Positions 37,830-46,886 of a stretch of DNA of 64,000 nt are shown here, one piece after another. A program made the translations under genes and the position numbers. Every line of letters starts with the position of its first letter. Within the stretch, counting starts at the first letter, position 1. The stretch is from contig UBMU01000014.1 of assembly GCA_900466605.1 (NCBI GenBank), positions 122,486 through 186,485 of the forward strand. The letters are read 5' to 3'. Source of the stretch: Hyphomicrobiales bacterium (GTDB lineage: Bacteria; Pseudomonadota; Alphaproteobacteria; Rhizobiales; Rhizobiaceae). A model generated the notes under the pieces. The model did not search any database. It had not been told where the DNA came from and was given only the letters and a program-made list of their open reading frames with translations.

Positions 37830-37853
37830 GGGCCCCATCGTGAGGTGGGGCCC
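37830..37853 (+). terminator. Terminator hairpin after hmp
   Basis: GGGCCCCA (37830-37837) pairs with TGGGGCCC (37846-37853) around an 8-base loop. The downstream T run is short (TGTTA), so efficiency is uncertain. Confidence 0.6.
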
Positions 37854-38044
37854 TGTTAGCGCGTCAATTCATCCTGCGATCGTCTATCTTCATCGCGCGG
37901 CTCAAGTGGTTTGCTCCCACGCAACTGATTACCGGAGGGCCAAAGCAGGATCTAGCAAGACAAATGGACGAAGCGCAAATGGAAGCCCACCATGCAATCG
38001 CGCCAATTGGCCGCGGTCGCCAAGTGGCGATGTGCTCGGCCAAC

Positions 38045-38326
38045 TCAGCCGTCCAGGAGCTCATTCAATTCGGGATGCTTCGCCATGTATCGGCTCATGA
38101 ACGCGCACTGCGGCACTATCTTCTGCCCTCGCGACCTCAAGATCGGAAAAATAGCATCAGCCAAGCTGGTGGCAATTCCTTGACCAGAATATTCGAACGG
38201 CACCTCGGTATGGACTAGGATCACCACATCGCCTTCTGTCCGATAGTAGACAGCCGCCAGCGCTTCTTCACCGAGCTGCAGCTCGAAACGGCTAAGTGCG
38301 ACATTTTCATGGACGGTGGATTGCAC
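38045..38326 (-). CDS. Small GNAT-type N-acetyltransferase
   Basis: A 93-aa protein of the short YidJ-like GNAT family (DUF/PF14542 type). The VVILVHTEVPFEYSGQGIA segment is the acetyl-CoA-binding region (beta-4 and the QGIA loop), and CAFMSRYM near the end is typical. These single-domain acetyltransferases have poorly known acceptors. It begins with GTG at 38326, supported by AAGGAG at 6 bases. It is transcribed away from the YceI gene to its right. Confidence 0.8.
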   Translation of the reverse strand: MQSTVHENVALSRFELQLGEEALAAVYYRTEGDVVILVHTEVPFEYSGQGIATSLADAIFPILRSRGQKIVPQCAFMSRYMAKHPELNELLDG

Positions 38327-38513
38327 TGGAAACTCCTTTTACGATCCCTTGGCAAACTACGATTGCCCCCGGCAACGTCAACGCAAACGAACGTTAGGGT
38401 GGTCACTCGTACAACAGCGGGGCTACCCTCTCTGCGATTATCATTCGAGGTTTGGCCGCTGCGCGCATCAGCCCGTATGACATCGACAAACCTTGTTGAA
38501 GGAAGGAAGCTCC

Positions 38514-39080
38514 ATGCCGGATAGCGAGCAGCAGACACTTGCCGTTTTCAATGATCCCCGGAGCATTGTCGCCGGTCGCTATGTCGTAGACTCCATCCAC
38601 ACGCGTGTTCTTTTTAACCTCATGCACTTTGGCATCAGCAACTACTGGGGTGAATTCTATGGCCCAATTGGTTGGCTCGAGATCGACCCGCGCTCGCCCG
38701 AAAAAGCCAAGCTGGAAGTTAGTGTTCCAACATCTCAGGTGACCACCAATAGCCGCCATTTGGATGAAGAACTCCGGAGTGCCGAATGGCTCGACGCGCC
38801 AAGATTTCCCTACGTCACGCTTTCAGCGAATGGAATTAGGCTTGTTGGCGAAGGCAAGGCCAAGCTCACCGGGCAATTCACGCTCCACGGCGTGACAAAG
38901 CCGGTTGAGTTTCTTGTGGATTTTGTTGCCGGAGGCAAGAGCCCGTTCAGTGGCGCGCCCACAATTGGTTTCCAGGCCTCTGCGAGAATTAGCCGGCGAG
39001 AGTTCGGCGTCGCTGCGAAATTTCCTATCGTTGGCGATGCCGTAAACATCATCGTGAGTGCAGCATTCGACTTCGCATAA
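38514..39080 (+). CDS. YceI-family lipid-binding protein
   Basis: A 188-aa YceI-like beta-barrel protein. AGRYVVDSIHTRVLFNL at residues 25-45, a DLEEL-type HLDEELRSAEWLDAPRFPYVTL in the middle and LTGQFTLHGVTKPV are the defining family segments. YceI proteins bind isoprenoids or amphiphiles and are often linked to stress or biofilm. No signal peptide is seen, so this copy looks cytoplasmic. The ATG at 38514 follows AAGGAAG. Confidence 0.87.
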   Translation: MPDSEQQTLAVFNDPRSIVAGRYVVDSIHTRVLFNLMHFGISNYWGEFYGPIGWLEIDPRSPEKAKLEVSVPTSQVTTNSRHLDEELRSAEWLDAPRFPYVTLSANGIRLVGEGKAKLTGQFTLHGVTKPVEFLVDFVAGGKSPFSGAPTIGFQASARISRREFGVAAKFPIVGDAVNIIVSAAFDFA

Positions 39081-39570
39081 AATCGCGGTTGGTCGTCCTT
39101 GCATGATTTGGCGATGGCCGCGGAGCCAATCGTGCCGAGTGCGGTCCTTCCTCAGGTCGACCGTGAATGAAAGAACGGCGACGCCGCATCCGCAATTGAC
39201 GCCGCGGCAAGCTTAGACAGCCTGCGGACGCACCTATCAAGGTACGAGAAGGATAATGGTGAGCAGGCAGCCGGGAGGTCGATAGCTCACAGCCTGTCAA
39301 GTTGCTTGCCCAAGAGACAAAATTGGTGGGTCAAGCTACGATGCCAGACTGATCCAACTCTGACGGGCGCCTCAGAGGCTTCTTGTGATTCTAATGTCGC
39401 CATTGGCGCCGCGACCCAGGAGGCATCAATTCGGCGGTCGTTAAAGTTTCCGTCGCCTCGTCAAAGCAGCTTTTCCGTTGTGGTGCTGAGACCGAAGAGG
39501 GGGTATCACGAACGTTGTAGGTCTGGTCAAACGGCTCGTCTCAGAATTAGCGGTCGTACCCCGGGCCGGT
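39081..39570. other. Intergenic gap
   Basis: No supported gene. The frames present have no recognisable family segments. Confidence 0.35.
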
Positions 39571-39723
39571 TCAGGTTCTTGTGGCAGACACCGGATCGGA
39601 GGCGGGGAACGTTTCCTCCAAACCTTCTTCGAGAGGGTCATGGGCTGTCGGATCTTTCGCTTGCTCGGCTTGTTCCTTTTCAAGGGATTCGACTGCGGGT
39701 GAGCTAGGCTTATCAGCTGGCAT
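39571..39723 (-). CDS. Small conserved rhizobial protein (50 aa)
   Basis: A 50-aa acidic protein starting MPADKPSS and ending DPLEEGLEETFPASDPVSATRT. The EEGLEETFPASDPVS ending is a well-recognised, strongly conserved signature of tiny hypothetical proteins in Rhizobiales. A GGAG ribosome binding site lies 6 bases upstream of the ATG at 39723. No domain or structure is known to me, and the N-terminal part is probably disordered. It is easily missed because of its length. Confidence 0.75.
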   Translation of the reverse strand: MPADKPSSPAVESLEKEQAEQAKDPTAHDPLEEGLEETFPASDPVSATRT

Positions 39724-40026
39724 CTTTCACTCCAGGTTTCCGCGCGTCCGGCTAATAGATGTCGCAGGTGTGATGGGGCCGCCGGAAGGCGTGATCCTCG
39801 TTGCTTAGAACCGCCAATATCAAAACTTGGCCTGCGTCACTCCCCAAACCATCGTTTGGATTACGGGCGCTTTGTGGCCCCGATATAAGTGTTCGAAGCC
39901 GTTACTAAAGAGGTGCTCGAAAACCGCTCGGTCAAAGTGTTCGGGTCGAGCGCTGGGTCCATAACCGCTGCAGTGCCATCGGAATGGATCGTGACGGACC
40001 AGTGTCCATGCAATACAGGAGTCGTC
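39724..40026. other. Intergenic gap
   Basis: Nothing supported; it holds the upstream region of the metallo-hydrolase, with AGGAG at about 40016-40020 as ribosome binding site. Confidence 0.35.
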
Positions 40027-40962
40027 ATGTCCTTACAGCTAAATGTTCCCGCGGATAATAGCTTCCACCCTGGAAGGCCGGGTACCGGAGAATTGGTCCC
40101 CTCTCGCTATGCGCTGAAGATCGGCGAAATCGACGTGATGGTTGTCAGCGACGGAGTCCTGCCGCTTCCAACCAAGATGTTGGGCCACAACGCTGATCCC
40201 ACGGTTCGTGCACGCTGGATGGCGAACCAGTTCCTGCCGTCCGATGCGTTTGACTGGCCACTGAATGCGGTGGTGGTGCGCAGTGGCGAGCAGATCATTC
40301 TCCTTGATGCCGGGTTGGGCCTGGATCCTGACTTGAACCTGCCCCGGGCCGGACAGTTGATCAAACGACTGGAGGCCGCCGACATCGACCTCACATCAGT
40401 GACCGATCTGGTGCTCACCCACTTGCACATGGACCACATAGGCGGGCTCCTCGTCGAAGGCGTCAAGGAAAAGCTGCGACCCGACCTGCGGATTCACGTG
40501 GCGAGTGCCGAGGCGAAGTTCTGGGAAGACCCGGATTTCACCTACACGAAAATGCCGGAAGGTTTCCCTGATGCGCTGCGGGCAACAGCAAAGCGCTTCC
40601 TGAGCGAGTATCGCAGCCATCTGCGTTTGTTTGACGATGAACAGCAGGTTGCTCCGGGTGTGGTCGCTCGTCGCACTGGGGGGCATACCCCAGGTCACTG
40701 TGTAATCCGCATTGCTTCCGGTAGCGATGCGCTCACATTTGCCGGTGACGCCGTGTTCGCTGTCGGGTTTGATCAGCCTGATTGGCACAACGGCTTCGAG
40801 CACGATCCCGAAGAGGCGGCTCGGGTCCGGATCAATCTTTTGCGGACCTTGTCGGAGAGCGGCGAGTTGCTTGTGGCAACACATCTGCCGTTTCCCTCAG
40901 TCGGGCGTGTGGCAGCCGCTGGCGATGCATTTCGCTGGGTGCCGGTCTTCTGGGACTACTGA
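40027..40962 (+). CDS. Metallo-beta-lactamase-fold hydrolase
   Basis: A 311-aa MBL-fold enzyme. THLHMDHIGG is the HxHxDH zinc motif, GGHTPGH supplies the third His, and FAGDAVF the bridging Asp. The layout resembles methyl-parathion-hydrolase/quorum-quenching-lactonase-like MBL proteins, but substrate cannot be told. No signal peptide is evident. The ATG at 40027 follows AGGAG at 6 bases; an open frame extends to 39889 without a good site. It is followed by a long perfect hairpin. Confidence 0.87.
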   Translation: MSLQLNVPADNSFHPGRPGTGELVPSRYALKIGEIDVMVVSDGVLPLPTKMLGHNADPTVRARWMANQFLPSDAFDWPLNAVVVRSGEQIILLDAGLGLDPDLNLPRAGQLIKRLEAADIDLTSVTDLVLTHLHMDHIGGLLVEGVKEKLRPDLRIHVASAEAKFWEDPDFTYTKMPEGFPDALRATAKRFLSEYRSHLRLFDDEQQVAPGVVARRTGGHTPGHCVIRIASGSDALTFAGDAVFAVGFDQPDWHNGFEHDPEEAARVRINLLRTLSESGELLVATHLPFPSVGRVAAAGDAFRWVPVFWDY

Positions 40963-40968
40963 TCGCTG

Positions 40969-40998
40969 GCAGGTAGGCGCAAAATTGCGCCTACCTGC
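40969..40998. terminator. Perfect 14-bp inverted repeat after the MBL gene
   Basis: GCAGGTAGGCGCAA (40969-40982) and TTGCGCCTACCTGC (40985-40998) are perfect complements around a two-base loop. No T run follows, but its place just after the stop fits a transcript end. Confidence 0.55.
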
Positions 40999-41508
40999 TG
41001 AACCACTGACTCGTTTCACCGATGTGGGAAGATAACGTCTCGTGGACTGCAAAACGCAGCAGTCGAGCCTGCCAGACTAATGGTTCCGGTGCGGGTCGGC
41101 GATAGATGTGAAGTCGTACCAACTTCTCGGACCACGAGGCGAACGCTCGGATATAGGGGACCGGCTTCATAACGCATTGCGACACGGGTCGCACCCGGAG
41201 GTCCAAGATCTGCAACACCGTTAAAGCCCAGTTGCGTATGCTTCCGTCAAATCCAGCTCAGGGGATGCTTTTCCATTCAATTTCACTGACCTCAACCGTT
41301 GTTCTCTCCCCGCGATTCGCGCGATTAGGGCGGCTCGTACAGCGCGGCTTCCCTCGGAGACCCTTTCCAGGATCTCCAACTTCACTCCCCGGTCGAAAAA
41401 AATCCTGCTGCACCTTTTCCTGCCTTGTTTCCAGGGGCTCTCCCCGATCGAGGTCATGTCTTCCGGTGGGCTAGCAGCGCACGCATTCCCTGAAAGAAAG
41501 TGACGCCG
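40999..41508. other. Intergenic gap
   Basis: Two consecutive minus-strand frames (about 41457-41221 and 41218-40991) have protein-like stretches such as EILERVSEGSRAVRAALIAR, but no recognisable family or ribosome binding site; I do not call them. Confidence 0.3.
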
Positions 41509-42660
41509 ATGTGGAAGCAGACTAAGTCGCTAACAAGGAGTCTTCTTTGGGCGGCAAATATTATCCTGGTACCTGCCTCGGCATTCGCTCACGTGAAGTG
41601 GTTTGCTCCCTATATTGTGGGGGCAACACCTGAACCGTTTGGCGAGACATTGCAGGACGTGTGGTTCTGGACGGGTATTGCCCTGGTGCTGACATTCTTC
41701 ATTCTAACCCGAATTGTCGAACGCGCGCCTATGGGCGAGACAGCCATCGACACATTGAATTGGATTACCAATCCTCTTTGGAGGCGGCAAGATGACTACA
41801 TTAGGTCGATCATCGCCGCGTTCTTCGTGGCCATTTTCGCTGTCGGGGGCGTCTATCTAACACCGGACCTTAAGACTCCAGCCGAGTGGGTGTCATGGCT
41901 TCAGCTCGCGATCGCCTGTTGCATCTTTTCTAGATGGACTATGCCTATTGCGGGGATTGGTATCCTCGCCCTCTGGGTGCTTGCGCTGCGGGACTACGAG
42001 CTCTTCCACCTCTTCGACTACCTTGCGCTTGGACTAGGTGTCGCTGGCTATCTCATACTCGAACCTCTCAAAAACGATGAATTGCGCTCGCGGCGATTTG
42101 AAGCGCTGCGTTGGGGCCTTGCTATCGCTCTAATGTGGTCGAGCCTTGAGAAGTTTGCATTCCCGAGTTGGTTCTATCCTCTAGTCGTAGAGAAGCCGTT
42201 TCTCACATTTGGCATGCCACGAGACGTCTTCATCCCGATGGCCGGCGTCACCGAATTCACTCTCGGATTCGGATTACTGTGGACGCCCTTGATCCGCAGG
42301 CTCTCCGCACTCGCTTTGCTAGTTATCTTCACAGCGGCAGTCTGGCCATTCGGGCGCACAGATCTTATCGGTCACGGCTTGATAATGGCCATTCTGATCG
42401 CCGTTGCGACGGACCATCGTAGAGGCGTGGACTTGATGACGATTTTCAAACGTCGGGTGGTCAACATCCCCGTCGGCCTTTCGATCGCGCTGGTTATCTT
42501 CGCTACAGCATATTGGGGGCTGCATGCCGTATTCTACGGAATGAATGGGGATGGTTCTGTCACCGACAGAGCGAAGACAACTCATAGCTACAGCGTCGAG
42601 CATCCTCATGGGCCTGGCGGGCCGGAAGATCACATGTTCACGCCAAATACGCACCCATGA
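41509..42660 (+). CDS. Polytopic membrane protein
   Basis: A 383-aa membrane protein with an N-terminal signal-like segment (LLWAANIILVPASAFAH) and about eight to nine further hydrophobic helices. HVKWFAPYIV follows the first segment. The C-terminal tail is His/Gly/Pro-rich (SVEHPHGPGGPEDHMF). The overall pattern resembles DoxX-like or quinol-associated membrane proteins, but no motif is decisive. The ATG at 41509 is preferred; an in-frame GTG at 41500 is possible. Confidence 0.8.
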   Translation: MWKQTKSLTRSLLWAANIILVPASAFAHVKWFAPYIVGATPEPFGETLQDVWFWTGIALVLTFFILTRIVERAPMGETAIDTLNWITNPLWRRQDDYIRSIIAAFFVAIFAVGGVYLTPDLKTPAEWVSWLQLAIACCIFSRWTMPIAGIGILALWVLALRDYELFHLFDYLALGLGVAGYLILEPLKNDELRSRRFEALRWGLAIALMWSSLEKFAFPSWFYPLVVEKPFLTFGMPRDVFIPMAGVTEFTLGFGLLWTPLIRRLSALALLVIFTAAVWPFGRTDLIGHGLIMAILIAVATDHRRGVDLMTIFKRRVVNIPVGLSIALVIFATAYWGLHAVFYGMNGDGSVTDRAKTTHSYSVEHPHGPGGPEDHMFTPNTHP

Positions 42661-43060
42661 CGCAGTGAAAGGTCAACCCTCAGCGCGATGGATAAAAAAG
42701 GTGTTCTCTAGCATTGGTGATCAATGCGGAGGCAATGAATTCACTCGTGATTGGAGGCGGCCGACCTGAATCAGGGTGCATCCCGTCTTTCAGATTTCGT
42801 CGGAGCGTTCGGAGCAGCCATCGGTCCCGCGAATACTGCAGTTCCTCTGGCTCGGTGCTGTGCCAATCGTTCTACTGAGGCAATCTGGCGAGCCTCCTGA
42901 GGCAGATGATCGCCTGCTGTGCATGACAGCGGGCTGACCTTGCGAACGCACCAGGGATGGTTTCAAGTCCGATGAAGACCATCTTTGCGGCTGTCGCTGT
43001 TGGCTATGCAGGACGATCGCGCCCAATTGAGGTCAGGTGTCAATGCGTTCGGTGGAACTC
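42661..43060. other. Intergenic gap between convergent genes
   Basis: Nothing supported. Confidence 0.35.
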
Positions 43061-45712
43061 CTATGCAGTAGCCGATTGGACGACAGCACGGCACGTTGAA
43101 AGCACCGCCTCCCACGAACGCGAACCCGCCTTTTCGACCTCTAGCGCGTATTTCTCATCACCGAGAGCCGTCCGGATCGCCGCCTGGATCTTTTCAAAGT
43201 CCGCCTCGTCGGTCGGTTCGAACTGGACACCCAGGCGAGCAAGACGCGCCTTGACGGCTCCAACCAGCGCGGCAGCGCCCATCCAATCCTCTCTGGCGGC
43301 GAGCACTCCACTTACCGCAGCGGTCGCGAGGTTCTTTACCATCGGATAGTCATACCGCTCGCCGATCGCCAAGGCTTCGCCTGAGAATCGTGCAGCTTCC
43401 TTCCAATCACCTGTGTGCAACCTGAAGTGCGCCAGGTTCTGCAACAGATGGCCGGGCCAATAGGTGTCACCAAGTTTTTCAAGCAGCGTCAGCGCTTCCT
43501 GATAGTGGACCTCAGCACCAACTTCGTCGCCCTCCATTCGCGTGCCCTCGCCAATTGCAATCAGGGACAGTACAGTTCCATAGTCGTCGTGAATCGATCT
43601 GGAGAGCACGAGAGATTCCCCGATCAACATTCCTCCAGCCTCGGGCTCCCCTGCGGTTGCCTTGGCAATACCAGTGATTATCCCCGCACGAGCTATTCCT
43701 GTCTTATCATCCAATTCGGAATAAATGCGGTAACTCTCTGCGCCATACTGGAGCGAGCTTACCGGATCGCCCGCCATATATCGGATCAATGCGGCTGAGT
43801 TCAGGATCTGTGCGAATGCGCTCTTATCAAGGGGACGCGCATGCGCCAGCGCCTTCTCCGACCAGGTAAGAGCTTCTGCAAATTGCCCTCGTGAGATCCA
43901 AAACCAGGTGAGCGCGTCAATTAGCTCGGCAGAGCCTTGCGCGCTGGGTTGCTTCATTTGCCAGTCCATGGCGACCCGAATGTTGCCTACTTCCTGCATC
44001 ATGTGTTCAACGAAATCGCGCTGATTGAACCGCATGACATTTGGCGCGGCCGAGTGAGCAAGGGACGTGAAATGCGCCGCATGGCGATTGCAGATCGCAT
44101 CATACTCCCCCGACTTTTTCAGCTTCTCGAGGGCGAATTCGCGTACCGTATCCATCATGTTGAGCCGAGCACGACCCAGCGCTGTCGTTTTAAATAGAAG
44201 GCTCTTATCCAGAAGTGCTTCGAGCTCGTCGACAACATCGGTGTCGCCATCGAAAAGGGAATCGACGGCTTGCAGATCGAACCCGCCGTTGAAGATCGCC
44301 GATCCATAGAAAACCCGACGCTGATTTTCCGTCAGGAGGTGGTCACTCCACCCGACAACCAGACGAAGACTGCGGTGTCTGGGGTCTACGTCCCGGGCCT
44401 TGTGTCGCAAATCCTGCGACCTCGCTTTTAGGCGGTTCTCCAGTTCCGCCAAGCTGAGAAGACCAACGTGCGAGGCTGCCAGCTCGAGCGCCAGGGGCAA
44501 CCCATCCAGTCGCCGACATATCCGTGAAATAAGGTCTGTGGTTTCATCATCCAGTTCAAAATCCGGCCGCTGGCGGCGTATGAAATTTTCGAAGAGTTGC
44601 ACGGACGGGTTCTCGCGAATCTCCTCCATTTCAATCACCTCGCCAGGGGTGGCGAGAGGCGAGACAAAGAACTCCCTCTCGAAGCGGAGCTTAAGAGGCT
44701 CGCGACTGGTAACAACGACCGTGATGGCCGGGCACCTCGTGAGGAGGGTATTGATGACCGGTGCGCCTTCAATGAGATGTTCGAAAGTGTCCAGGATAAG
44801 AAGCATTTCCGCGTCGCCGAGGGCGTTGCATGCCGCATCGATTGCTGAAATGCCGGGTACCTCATGGATCCTAACGGCCTTGCAGATTTCAGAGCCAATC
44901 AGGTCTGGAACGCTGATCGCATTCAACTGGACGAAAAACACCCCCCGTGAGAAGGAGGCCAGCGTGGATCTGGCCGCCTGAATTGCCAAGCTTGTTTTTC
45001 CAACACCACCCGGCCCGGTCAGCGTGATAAGCCGATTTTCCTTTTTCTCGATAATTCCACGGAGCTCAGCCAATTGAGGCTCTCGACCGTAAAGACGGGT
45101 CACCTCAAGGGGAAGGTTTGTTCGATTAACACCTATCGACGAGATCGGAGCAAAGTCATTCTGCAAACCCGGTACCACAAGATCAAAGAGCGCCTCGGGA
45201 TATCGGAGGTCCTTCAGTCGATGAAATCCGAGGTCGCGTATCGCGACATCGATCTGGCCAAATCGCGGTGAGATTTCATCGCGAACCGAGTTGGAAATGA
45301 CGATCTGGCCACCATGTGCCACGGAAGCAATTCGCGCTGCGCGATGCACCTCTATTCCAGTGACTGTGGTATCATGCCTCCTTACAGATCCGGCGTGCAA
45401 GCCCATCCGGACCGATGGCTTGCACCCTTGAATCCACTCCTCTTTCACTAAAGCGAACTGCGCCTCGATCGCCGCCTGAACAGCCGGTGTGGACGCGGGA
45501 AACAGGGCGAAGACCGAATCTCCTACGACGTTGATCTCCTCACCACCGTAGGAATGAATTGCGTTTCGCAACAGCTGATTATGTCGCAGAAGCATTTGGT
45601 CATAGATGTCAGGGTAACTATCAACCAGATTGGTCGACCCCTCGATGTCGGTAAACAACATGCAGACGTTATCGTTTGATGACTGGTTCGCTTCGTCTAG
45701 CCGGAATGCCAT
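43061..45712 (-). CDS. Cyclase-domain/STAND ATPase/TPR regulator in the YcaO-TfuA operon
   Basis: An 883-aa protein. Residues 15-180 are a class III cyclase homology domain with the metal-binding Asp residues in LFTDIEGSTNLV and VVGDSVFALF and the purine/ribose region EVHRAARIASVAHGG. Then an NB-ARC/STAND ATPase follows (Walker A GPGGVGKTS near 235; LLILDTFEHL Walker B), and TPR-like helical repeats fill residues 500-850. No DNA-binding domain is visible. Its ATG overlaps the TfuA stop by 16 bases, showing translational coupling. It is the last gene of the operon and may sense or regulate the peptide pathway, which is an inference. Confidence 0.88.
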   Translation of the reverse strand: MAFRLDEANQSSNDNVCMLFTDIEGSTNLVDSYPDIYDQMLLRHNQLLRNAIHSYGGEEINVVGDSVFALFPASTPAVQAAIEAQFALVKEEWIQGCKPSVRMGLHAGSVRRHDTTVTGIEVHRAARIASVAHGGQIVISNSVRDEISPRFGQIDVAIRDLGFHRLKDLRYPEALFDLVVPGLQNDFAPISSIGVNRTNLPLEVTRLYGREPQLAELRGIIEKKENRLITLTGPGGVGKTSLAIQAARSTLASFSRGVFFVQLNAISVPDLIGSEICKAVRIHEVPGISAIDAACNALGDAEMLLILDTFEHLIEGAPVINTLLTRCPAITVVVTSREPLKLRFEREFFVSPLATPGEVIEMEEIRENPSVQLFENFIRRQRPDFELDDETTDLISRICRRLDGLPLALELAASHVGLLSLAELENRLKARSQDLRHKARDVDPRHRSLRLVVGWSDHLLTENQRRVFYGSAIFNGGFDLQAVDSLFDGDTDVVDELEALLDKSLLFKTTALGRARLNMMDTVREFALEKLKKSGEYDAICNRHAAHFTSLAHSAAPNVMRFNQRDFVEHMMQEVGNIRVAMDWQMKQPSAQGSAELIDALTWFWISRGQFAEALTWSEKALAHARPLDKSAFAQILNSAALIRYMAGDPVSSLQYGAESYRIYSELDDKTGIARAGIITGIAKATAGEPEAGGMLIGESLVLSRSIHDDYGTVLSLIAIGEGTRMEGDEVGAEVHYQEALTLLEKLGDTYWPGHLLQNLAHFRLHTGDWKEAARFSGEALAIGERYDYPMVKNLATAAVSGVLAAREDWMGAAALVGAVKARLARLGVQFEPTDEADFEKIQAAIRTALGDEKYALEVEKAGSRSWEAVLSTCRAVVQSATA

Positions 45713-46884
45713 CTTAAACCCTCCCGCGATCGATCTACCTGGTCAGATGGGAACAGAAATGTCCTTCGCAGGCATTTAATGGTTGCTACCTGAGTGCGAT
45801 GCTCTTCTAGCCGGGCAGAGCTTCCTGCATCGCGTGATTGGCGAGCAAGTAGTTCCCTCCATGAGCCAGAGCCATGGGCAGCTGCCAGCTGCGCCTCAGC
45901 CTCACTGAGGTCACTTGGGTCGGGTCGGAGCTGGCAGCGTTCCGCTTCTAAAACAGCTCTTTTGAATACATCGAACCTCATCAACTCTGCCTCCAATTCG
46001 CCAGACGCGTCAATGATGTTCCAAGCGGCTAAGGGTGACGTTGGCAAATCTTCTTGTTGCCAGTCGTTTGCATCTCCGAGATACTTCCCTGCTCTTCCGG
46101 ATAGCCATAGCCACTCGACGAACGTCGCCTCTATTTGCTGTCGCATCGCGCTATCTATCAGGTCGATGCTGCGCCGCTCTCTGCCTTCATCTAGCAGACC
46201 AAACAAGTCAGATGTCCGGGACGGGGGAATGTAAGAGGCTATGCCATAGATCTCCGCGATACGCTTGGCTGCCAGGACGGCATCGGCGCGCTTTACATCT
46301 ACCCCGCGAAGAAAGGTGATCGTGTCTGCAGACAGATGGCACTCTGCCTCCTTGAGTATGCGCAACCAAGTACGGTGAGTAAAATGTAGCGACTGAGCTG
46401 CCGCAATGATTTTTTCAGCGTCTGATGTGGCAATCAGGCCCTTCCGCTCTGCCCGGCGCACTGCAAGGCGCACATTGATCAATGGTTCCGTGAGCGCAGG
46501 AAACGGACGTTCCTCATGGTACTGCACCACAACTTCATCTTCACTGGAAATTCGGCGTGTTCGGAAAAGTCGAGAGATGACACCAACGCCAACAACGCCT
46601 GCCGGAGAACAATCGGCAGCTCGCAGGGCGCCCATGCTGGATGCACCAACTACTACGGCTCCGTCTGTGGCAACATCGACAACCTCACGTGGTGAAATGG
46701 CAAGCACACCGCCAAATGACCCGTCGAGGATCAAGAACAGGTTGTGTTTCAAAATGCGGTAAGCGTAAAGATCACCCCGCCGCGCCGGGGGACGTATCGT
46801 AGCGTGAGGCAAGACTGACAGAATGTCGGAGGCTGGCGCGCTCGGACCGAGGAACACAACGGGTGGCATGAGTTTTGTGTCCAT
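45697..46884 (-). CDS. TfuA-family protein
   Basis: A 395-aa TfuA-like protein. VVFLGPSAPASDI at the start and the GDLYAYRI ... LFLILDGSFGGVLAISPREV ... GASSMGALRAAD segment are the TfuA signature. TfuA partners with YcaO proteins; established cases are trifolitoxin production in Rhizobium and thioamide formation in methyl-coenzyme M reductase and thioviridamide. TfuA is thought to supply sulphur or activate the YcaO reaction. Start: the YcaO stop TGA at 46889-46887 is followed after GC by ATG 46884, which is the best-coupled start; the frame extends to 46914. It lies between YcaO and the cyclase/ATPase gene. Confidence 0.92.
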   Translation of the reverse strand: MDTKLMPPVVFLGPSAPASDILSVLPHATIRPPARRGDLYAYRILKHNLFLILDGSFGGVLAISPREVVDVATDGAVVVGASSMGALRAADCSPAGVVGVGVISRLFRTRRISSEDEVVVQYHEERPFPALTEPLINVRLAVRRAERKGLIATSDAEKIIAAAQSLHFTHRTWLRILKEAECHLSADTITFLRGVDVKRADAVLAAKRIAEIYGIASYIPPSRTSDLFGLLDEGRERRSIDLIDSAMRQQIEATFVEWLWLSGRAGKYLGDANDWQQEDLPTSPLAAWNIIDASGELEAELMRFDVFKRAVLEAERCQLRPDPSDLSEAEAQLAAAHGSGSWRELLARQSRDAGSSARLEEHRTQVATIKCLRRTFLFPSDQVDRSREGLRWHSG

Positions 46885-46886
46885 GC

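Noticed and set aside
40991..41457. Two adjacent minus-strand frames with protein-like segments.
   Set aside because: Only partial codon plausibility, GTG/uncertain starts, no family recognised.
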